Shown piece after piece: positions 7,037 through 10,992 of a stretch of 10,992 nucleotides of DNA. Position numbers and translations under genes: made by a program. Within the stretch, counting starts at the first letter, position 1. Every line of letters begins with the position of its first letter. Below the pieces are notes generated by a model, which was not told where the DNA came from, did no database searches, and saw only the letters and a list, made by a program, of their open reading frames with translations. The stretch lies in assembly GCA_027623875.1 (NCBI GenBank), contig JAQBUS010000019.1, positions 1 through 10,992 of the forward strand, given 5' to 3'. The DNA is from Pseudomonadota bacterium. GTDB taxonomy: Bacteria; Pseudomonadota; Alphaproteobacteria; Rhodobacterales; Rhodobacteraceae.

Positions 7037-7148
7037 GAGTACAAAGATAGAACATTGATTTTTTTATACAATATATAAAACACTATCTGGCTAAATTGAT
7101 TAGTCTGTATTATTTGACATTAAACGGTTTGCAAAAAAAAGGAACCAG
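7037..7148. promoter_or_regulatory. AT-rich divergent spacer upstream of the ferredoxin gene
   Basis: This 112-nt spacer must hold the ferredoxin promoter. It contains the AT-rich stretch around 7059-7080, a -10-like TATTAT at 7108-7113 without a good -35, and a perfect TTGACA at 7114-7119 with no -10 box at the right distance (it would fall on the ribosome binding site). AAGGA at 7139-7143, 5 nt before the ATG, is a clear Shine-Dalgarno. I cannot name one convincing promoter. Confidence 0.35.
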
Positions 7149-7472
7149 ATGACTAAAATTACCTATATTGAGTACAATGGGAACGAGCACATAGTGGATG
7201 TTGAAAATGGGCTTACTGTAATGGAAGGTGCCCGTAATAATAACATACCTGGAATTGAGGCTGACTGTGGCGGAGCTTGCGCTTGTTCTACGTGTCATGT
7301 TTATGTTTCTGCCGACTGGGTAGGAAAACTACCCCCTAAAGACGGAATGGAAGAGGATATGCTGGATTTTGCATTTGATCCTGACCCTGCTCGATCACGG
7401 TTAACTTGTCAGCTAAAAATCACTAGTGATTTGGAAGGTTTAATCGTTACGATGCCTGAAAGGCAGATATAA
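7149..7472 (+). CDS. fdxE: Adrenodoxin-type [2Fe-2S] ferredoxin (FdVI-like)
   Basis: This 107-residue soluble electron carrier closely resembles ferredoxin VI of Rhodobacter capsulatus (gene fdxE) as I remember its sequence; the symbol rests on that resemblance. The cluster ligands are C40, C46, C49 and C87, in the pattern C-x5-C-x2-C and a distant RLTCQ, which is the adrenodoxin/putidaredoxin arrangement rather than the plant type. An additional C44 lies in the GGACACSTCH loop. The segment GLTVMEGARNNNIPGIEADC and the C-terminus MPERQI are characteristic. In vertebrate and putidaredoxin relatives the partners are a ferredoxin reductase and P450s; some bacterial members assist iron-sulfur cluster assembly. 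No partner gene lies nearby, so its donor and acceptor are unknown here. It is monocistronic, convergent with purD. Confidence 0.93.
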   Translation: MTKITYIEYNGNEHIVDVENGLTVMEGARNNNIPGIEADCGGACACSTCHVYVSADWVGKLPPKDGMEEDMLDFAFDPDPARSRLTCQLKITSDLEGLIVTMPERQI

Positions 7473-7508
7473 CGTTAACAGTAAATATAGTTCCCCCTAC
7501 ATCTGATA

Positions 7509-8771
7509 TTAAAGAGCCTTCCACCCTATATCTGATCTATAATAGCCCTCGGGCCAACTTATTCTCTTAACTATTTGATAGGCTTTATCTCGAGCTAATA
7601 AAAGACTTTCTCCACGAGCTGTAATGTTCAGGACCCTCCCACCATTTGATATCAAAATATTATCTCTTTTTACCGTCCCCGCATGAAAGACCATCTGCTG
7701 ACTGTCATAAACCAACCCATCTTCAATGCTTATAGTTGAGCCATTTCGGTACGCGCCTGGATAGCCTTTTGAAGCCATAACTACTGTAATTGCGTGGTCC
7801 TCAGCCCATTGAACTTTGGTGGTAAGCAGATTATTTGTTAAACAAGCTAGGATTAAGTCTAGAATTTGTGCTCCCAAACGCATCATAAGGACTTGGCACT
7901 CGGGCTCCCCAAACCGAGCATTATCTTCGACAAGCCTTGGAACTCCGTTTTTTATCATCAACCCAGCGTAAAGAATCCCTATATAAGGTGTCCCGCGTTT
8001 GGCCATTTCATCTATGGTTGGCTGAATTATAGTTCTTAGAGTTATATCTACTACCTTCGTGTTTAGTATTGGTGCAGGAGAATAGGCTCCCATGCCTCCT
8101 GTGTTTGGACCTAAATCTCCATCAAACGCTCTTTTATGGTCCTGAGCTGTGCCAATTGGTAATATGTTTTTACCATCTGATAAAACAAAGAAAGAAGCTT
8201 CCTCGCCATCCATAAATTCTTCAATCAGTATTTCTGCACTCGAAGCACCAAAAGCTCCATCAAGCATATCTTCGATAGCATCAAAGGCAGTACTTTGATC
8301 CATGGCTACTACAACGCCTTTACCAGCAGCTAAACCATCGGCTTTGATTACTATTGTGAGACCATGATTCCTGACGTACTGCTTAGCTTTCTTCTTATCT
8401 CGAAACAGCCCATACTTTGCTGTAGAAGCATTTATCGAAGAACAAATGCTTTTCGTGAAAGCTTTTGAGCTTTCTAATTCAGCTGCCGCCTTAGAAGCTC
8501 CAAATGTAAGTACATTTTCCTTGATCAGAGTGTCTGATAGTCCATTTGCAAGTGGGCCTTCAGGACCTATGATCACTAGATCTATTGATCTATTTTTTAC
8601 TAACTGTAAAACCTTTGAATTATCGAGTATATCTATATCTATGCATTCAGTGATTTCGGATATACCGGCATTTCCTGGTGCAACGAGTAAGGTGTCGCAT
8701 TTTGGATTTTGTTTTATTGCCCAAGCTAAGGAATGTTCGCGCCCACCTGATCCAACGATTAGAATATTCAT
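7509..8771 (-). CDS. purD: Phosphoribosylamine-glycine ligase (GAR synthetase)
   Basis: This 420-residue ATP-grasp enzyme joins glycine to 5-phosphoribosylamine with ATP, the second step of de novo purine synthesis. Motifs in order: MNILIVGSGGREHSLAWAIK (1-20), IIGPEGPLANGL (68-78), VIKADGLAAGKG (141-152), QDHKRAFDGDLGPNTGGMGA (210-229) and LVEDNARFGEPECQ (280-293). The last supplies the E-x-N metal ligands (E282, N284); most relatives read EYNVRFGDPE or EFNVRFGDPE here, so ED and GEP are mild variants. The start at 8771 puts the N-terminal Rossmann motif at residue 3 and has GGAA about 8 nt upstream; the frame stays open further upstream but would give a non-homologous, basic 36-residue extension overlapping xseA. 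Length is typical. It diverges from xseA across 73 nt. Confidence 0.95.
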   Translation of the reverse strand: MNILIVGSGGREHSLAWAIKQNPKCDTLLVAPGNAGISEITECIDIDILDNSKVLQLVKNRSIDLVIIGPEGPLANGLSDTLIKENVLTFGASKAAAELESSKAFTKSICSSINASTAKYGLFRDKKKAKQYVRNHGLTIVIKADGLAAGKGVVVAMDQSTAFDAIEDMLDGAFGASSAEILIEEFMDGEEASFFVLSDGKNILPIGTAQDHKRAFDGDLGPNTGGMGAYSPAPILNTKVVDITLRTIIQPTIDEMAKRGTPYIGILYAGLMIKNGVPRLVEDNARFGEPECQVLMMRLGAQILDLILACLTNNLLTTKVQWAEDHAITVVMASKGYPGAYRNGSTISIEDGLVYDSQQMVFHAGTVKRDNILISNGGRVLNITARGESLLLARDKAYQIVKRISWPEGYYRSDIGWKAL

Positions 8772-8806
8772 AACAAGTTTCCGTTTCGTTTTGTGGAAAA
8801 AAATCT

Positions 8807-8812
8807 TATAAT
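8807..8812 (+). promoter_or_regulatory. Candidate -10 box for xseA in the purD/xseA divergent region
   Basis: A perfect TATAAT lies 32 nt before the xseA ATG; the -35 position (around 8784-8789, TTTCGT) is weak. On the opposite strand the overlapping TATAAG with TTGTTA 15 nt upstream could serve purD, which would make the two promoters overlap. Confidence 0.35.
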
Positions 8813-8844
8813 GCAATCTTGATCTTAACAAGAGTTTTAGTTGC

Positions 8845-10326
8845 ATGAAATTAATTGATGATAGTGATCGACGAGCCAATACTCCCGAGTACGGTGTTTC
8901 TGAAATTTCGAACTCTATTAAAAATATATTAGAGAATAAATTTGGTAGAGTAAGAATCAGGGGAGAATTGGGTCGCGTTTTTGTGGCAAGGTCCGGTCAC
9001 GTTTATTATGATTTAAAAGATAAAAACTCGGTTCTCTCAACGGTCACCTTTAAAGGTCAGATGTCTGGTTTATCTATATCTCCAGAAGAGGGCTTGGAAG
9101 TTGTCGCTACAGGCAAGTTAACGACTTTCGGAACTCAATCTAAATATCAATTAGTTGTTGATGAACTGCGGGTCTCTGGTGTGGGTTCCTTAATGGCTAT
9201 GCTCGAAAAACGCAAAGAAATGTTAAACAAAGAAGGTCTTTTTGATCAAGATAAAAAAAAGAAAATTCCATATATTCCTGAATTAATAGGTGTTATAACA
9301 TCTCCCCAGGGAGCGGTTATAAGTGATATCTTACATCGTTTAAGGGACAGGTTTCCACGAAAAGTATTAATTTGGCCAGTTACAGTTCAAGGAGATTCCT
9401 GCGCTAAGCAGGTTTCCCAGGCAATAATAGGGTTTAATAGTTTACCTAGTGACGGGGAATTAAGACGTCCCGATTTACTGATTGTTGCCCGGGGAGGTGG
9501 ATCTATAGAGGATTTATGGGGTTTTAACGAGGAAATTGTTGTTCGGGCAGCAGCAAATTCTGAAATCCCCATAATATCAGCTGTTGGCCATGAAACTGAT
9601 ACTACCTTACTCGATTACGTTTCCGATATTAGGGCTCCGACTCCAAGTGCAGCTGCGGAAATGGCAGTGCCAGTGAGAAGAGATTTAATATTTGGTTTAA
9701 ATAGCCTTGGGATTAGACTTAATACAACAATAGTTAGAATACTTGAAATTAGAGAGAAACGAATAAGAGATCTATTTCGTGTTATTTCGAGACCGGATGA
9801 TTTCGTAATTGCTGTGTCTGAGAAATTGCTTAACTTAACAGATAAATTACCGAAGGCTTTGAAAATCTCTGTTCAGAGTAAGCGCCTTAAGAGTGAACGT
9901 GTTCTATCAGGTTTTTCTCCAAATTTGCTAAAACACCGAATTCTAACTGTTAAAAAGAGTTTAGAACATCAGATTTATTTATTTAATTTTTTGGTGGATA
10001 ATCAAACCCCGACAATAAGAAAAGGCTTTAAAAGCCTTTACAAACGCTTAGGTCTTAAGAGATTAAGTGAACAACTAGAAATGAGTGATCAAAGGTTTAA
10101 GCGTTTAAAAAGAAATTTTGAATATGTTGCTATTGGACAAATTGAAGAAAAATCAAAGAGACTAACTTATCTCGAGCAATTACTAAAGACTTTGAGTTAT
10201 CATAAAACATTGGAGCGGGGATATGCGGTTGTGTGGAGTGAAGAACGAATTGTATCATCTTTAAATGAGGCAAAAAAAGAGAAACAATTAACTATTGAAT
10301 TTAAGGATGGAAAACACCTGTTATAA
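8845..10326 (+). CDS. xseA: Exodeoxyribonuclease VII large subunit
   Basis: This 493-residue protein is the catalytic subunit of exonuclease VII, which with many copies of XseB degrades single-stranded DNA in repair and recombination. An N-terminal OB-fold (about 15-112, with VRIRGELGRVFVARSGHVYY) is followed by the nuclease domain. Its conserved blocks are GVITSPQGAVISDILHRL (149-166), DLLIVARGGGSIEDLW (210-225), AVGHETDTTL (246-255) and DIRAPTPSAAAEMAVP (261-276). Residues about 280-455 form the long, basic, helical/coiled region that binds XseB, and ERGYAVV lies near the C-terminus. The start ATG at 8845 fits the family N-terminus, though the ribosome binding site is weak. xseB is not in the window. 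Divergence from purD is an arrangement I recall from other Rhodobacterales. Confidence 0.95.
   Translation: MKLIDDSDRRANTPEYGVSEISNSIKNILENKFGRVRIRGELGRVFVARSGHVYYDLKDKNSVLSTVTFKGQMSGLSISPEEGLEVVATGKLTTFGTQSKYQLVVDELRVSGVGSLMAMLEKRKEMLNKEGLFDQDKKKKIPYIPELIGVITSPQGAVISDILHRLRDRFPRKVLIWPVTVQGDSCAKQVSQAIIGFNSLPSDGELRRPDLLIVARGGGSIEDLWGFNEEIVVRAAANSEIPIISAVGHETDTTLLDYVSDIRAPTPSAAAEMAVPVRRDLIFGLNSLGIRLNTTIVRILEIREKRIRDLFRVISRPDDFVIAVSEKLLNLTDKLPKALKISVQSKRLKSERVLSGFSPNLLKHRILTVKKSLEHQIYLFNFLVDNQTPTIRKGFKSLYKRLGLKRLSEQLEMSDQRFKRLKRNFEYVAIGQIEEKSKRLTYLEQLLKTLSYHKTLERGYAVVWSEERIVSSLNEAKKEKQLTIEFKDGKHLL
10021..10039. repeat. 19-nt perfect palindrome inside xseA
   Basis: AAAGGCTTT (10021-10029), one central A, then AAAGCCTTT (10031-10039) form a perfect inverted repeat within the coding sequence, reading as KGFKSLYK. 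As RNA it could fold with a 6-bp AAAGGC/GCCTTT stem. No T-run follows on either strand, so it is not a terminator. Confidence 0.6.
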
Positions 10327-10376
10327 TATACGTGGCTAGAAATAAATAATGAACTAAGTGACAGTTTTTATTAATT

Positions 10377-10407
10377 TTGAGAACTAATTGAGTTTGTTTT
10401 TTATACT
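10377..10407 (+). promoter_or_regulatory. Candidate ftsY promoter in the xseA-ftsY spacer
   Basis: TTGAGA (10377-10382) and TATACT (10402-10407) resemble -35 and -10 boxes, but the 19-nt gap is longer than ideal. The 153-nt spacer (10327-10479) contains no open frame of note and no terminator hairpin after xseA, so a promoter for ftsY is expected somewhere in it. Confidence 0.3.
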
Positions 10408-10479
10408 TATTTGGTAAAAACCACTTTCGCTTCCTGGAGCAACCTATTACTTGGATAGAAAGTTTAATTTCGGTATGTG

Positions 10480-10992
10480 ATGTCTTTTTTTAAAAAACTA
10501 AAAGATCGATTATTTAGATCATCATCTAAAATAGAGGAAGGTATTGAATCTATAATAGAGGATGGTGAAGAAGATAAAACCATCGAAAAGGAGTCCTTCG
10601 AAGATTTAACGACAGCTTTTGTAGAAAAAGAGCCGTTACTTCTAACTGCAACTGAAGAGGTGCCATCTAAAGTAGCATTGGACGAGGTAGTAACCTCAGC
10701 TTTAACTGAGGAGGTTCCATCTGCGGTAGCGTTGGACGAGGTAGTAACTCTAGCTACAACTGAAGAGGTTCCATCTGCAGGGGCATTGGATGAGGTAGTA
10801 ACCCCAGCTTTAACTGAAGGGAGCCCATCTGTGGGCGAGGCTTTACATTCAGCTGGTACAACTTATACGGCCAAGCGTGATCCATTTAGTGAAATTCCGA
10901 CACAGGTGACAGATGTCGGTTTTTTGGGTCGGCTGATTGGACGGAAACCAAAGCAAAATATTGCGAAACGTGAGCTAGATGATAAGATGCTA
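10480..10992 (+). CDS. ftsY: Signal recognition particle receptor FtsY, N-terminal part (runs off the window)
   Basis: The 171 visible codons contain no stop. MSFFKKLKDRLFRSSSKIEE (1-20) is the basic amphipathic membrane-binding start typical of alphaproteobacterial FtsY. An acidic A domain follows (about 19-140). GFLGRLIGRKPKQ (147-159) with IAKRELDDKML (161-171) matches the beginning of the conserved N domain of the SRP GTPase. FtsY docks ribosome-SRP complexes at the inner membrane for co-translational insertion. The G domain lies beyond the window, so the identification rests on the two ends of the visible part. The A domain contains three near-identical 18-residue repeats (58-111). A GTG (10477-10479) immediately precedes the ATG in frame; no clear ribosome binding site is visible for either. 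Confidence 0.85.
   Translation, partial: MSFFKKLKDRLFRSSSKIEEGIESIIEDGEEDKTIEKESFEDLTTAFVEKEPLLLTATEEVPSKVALDEVVTSALTEEVPSAVALDEVVTLATTEEVPSAGALDEVVTPALTEGSPSVGEALHSAGTTYTAKRDPFSEIPTQVTDVGFLGRLIGRKPKQNIAKRELDDKML
10651..10845 (+). repeat. Tandem 54-nt repeat in the ftsY A domain
   Basis: Three consecutive 54-nt units lie at 10651-10704, 10705-10758 and 10759-10812, followed by a decayed partial unit to about 10845. Each encodes an 18-residue unit of the form TEEVPSxxALDEVVTxAx; the fourth reads TEGSPSVGEAL. The unit length is a multiple of three, so copy-number change keeps the frame. The high nucleotide similarity suggests recent tandem duplication. Confidence 0.9.

Noticed and set aside
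7114..7119. Perfect TTGACA upstream of the ferredoxin gene
   Set aside because: The -10 position 16-18 nt downstream falls on the A-run and ribosome binding site, so it cannot form a usable promoter for this gene.
7453..7465. TGCCT-GAA-AGGCA hairpin at the end of the ferredoxin gene
   Set aside because: It is a 5-bp stem inside coding sequence with no T-run after it, so it does not qualify as a terminator.
8446..8879. Upstream extension of purD to 8879 and an antisense frame at 8446-8811
   Set aside because: The extension would overlap xseA and precede the N-terminal motif MNILIVGSGG with unrelated basic sequence; the antisense frame is a shadow of purD.

Overview
The window is AT-rich, gene-dense bacterial chromosome. 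The proteins resemble those of Alphaproteobacteria, most closely Rhodobacterales/Roseobacter-type sequences as I remember them. Cues are the FdVI-like [2Fe-2S] ferredoxin, the RpiA sequence, a hflK-hflC-DUF2065-Do protease run, divergent purD/xseA, and a fragment of the DnaE2 polymerase. The AT-rich composition and short spacers would suit a low-GC pelagic marine lineage; that is inference, not a species call.

Layout, left to right. (1) Bases 24-2876, plus strand: thiamine diphosphokinase (thiN), ribose-5-phosphate isomerase A (rpiA) and glutathione reductase (gor, TTG start). (2) Bases 2944-6655, plus strand: membrane and periplasmic protein quality control. hflK, hflC and a small DUF2065 membrane protein overlap by 1 and 4 nt, then an intercistronic hairpin separates them from a Do-type (DegP/HtrA) serine protease. 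(3) Bases 6686-7036, minus strand: an isolated C-terminal OB-fold piece of the error-prone polymerase DnaE2/ImuC, with no polymerase body around it. (4) Bases 7149-7472, plus strand: an adrenodoxin-type ferredoxin. (5) Bases 7509-8771, minus strand: purD, divergent from xseA at 8845-10326 (plus), sharing a 73-nt promoter region. (6) Bases 10480 to the window end, plus strand: the N-terminal acidic part of the SRP receptor FtsY, carrying three in-frame tandem 54-nt repeats and running off the window.

How the genes work together: thiN makes thiamine diphosphate, rpiA feeds the pentose phosphate pathway (whose transketolase uses ThDP), and gor spends NADPH to keep glutathione reduced. HflK and HflC form the membrane complex known to control FtsH, while the Do protease handles misfolded periplasmic proteins, so region 2 is an envelope proteostasis cluster. 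The remaining genes are housekeeping (purine synthesis, DNA repair, protein targeting). No stretch over 300 nt lacks a gene or gene remnant. I see no tRNA, rRNA, CRISPR array, insertion sequence or phage gene. The most noteworthy points are the orphan dnaE2 fragment, the FtsY repeat and the hairpin ahead of the protease gene. I do not see a convincing undescribed multi-gene system here.
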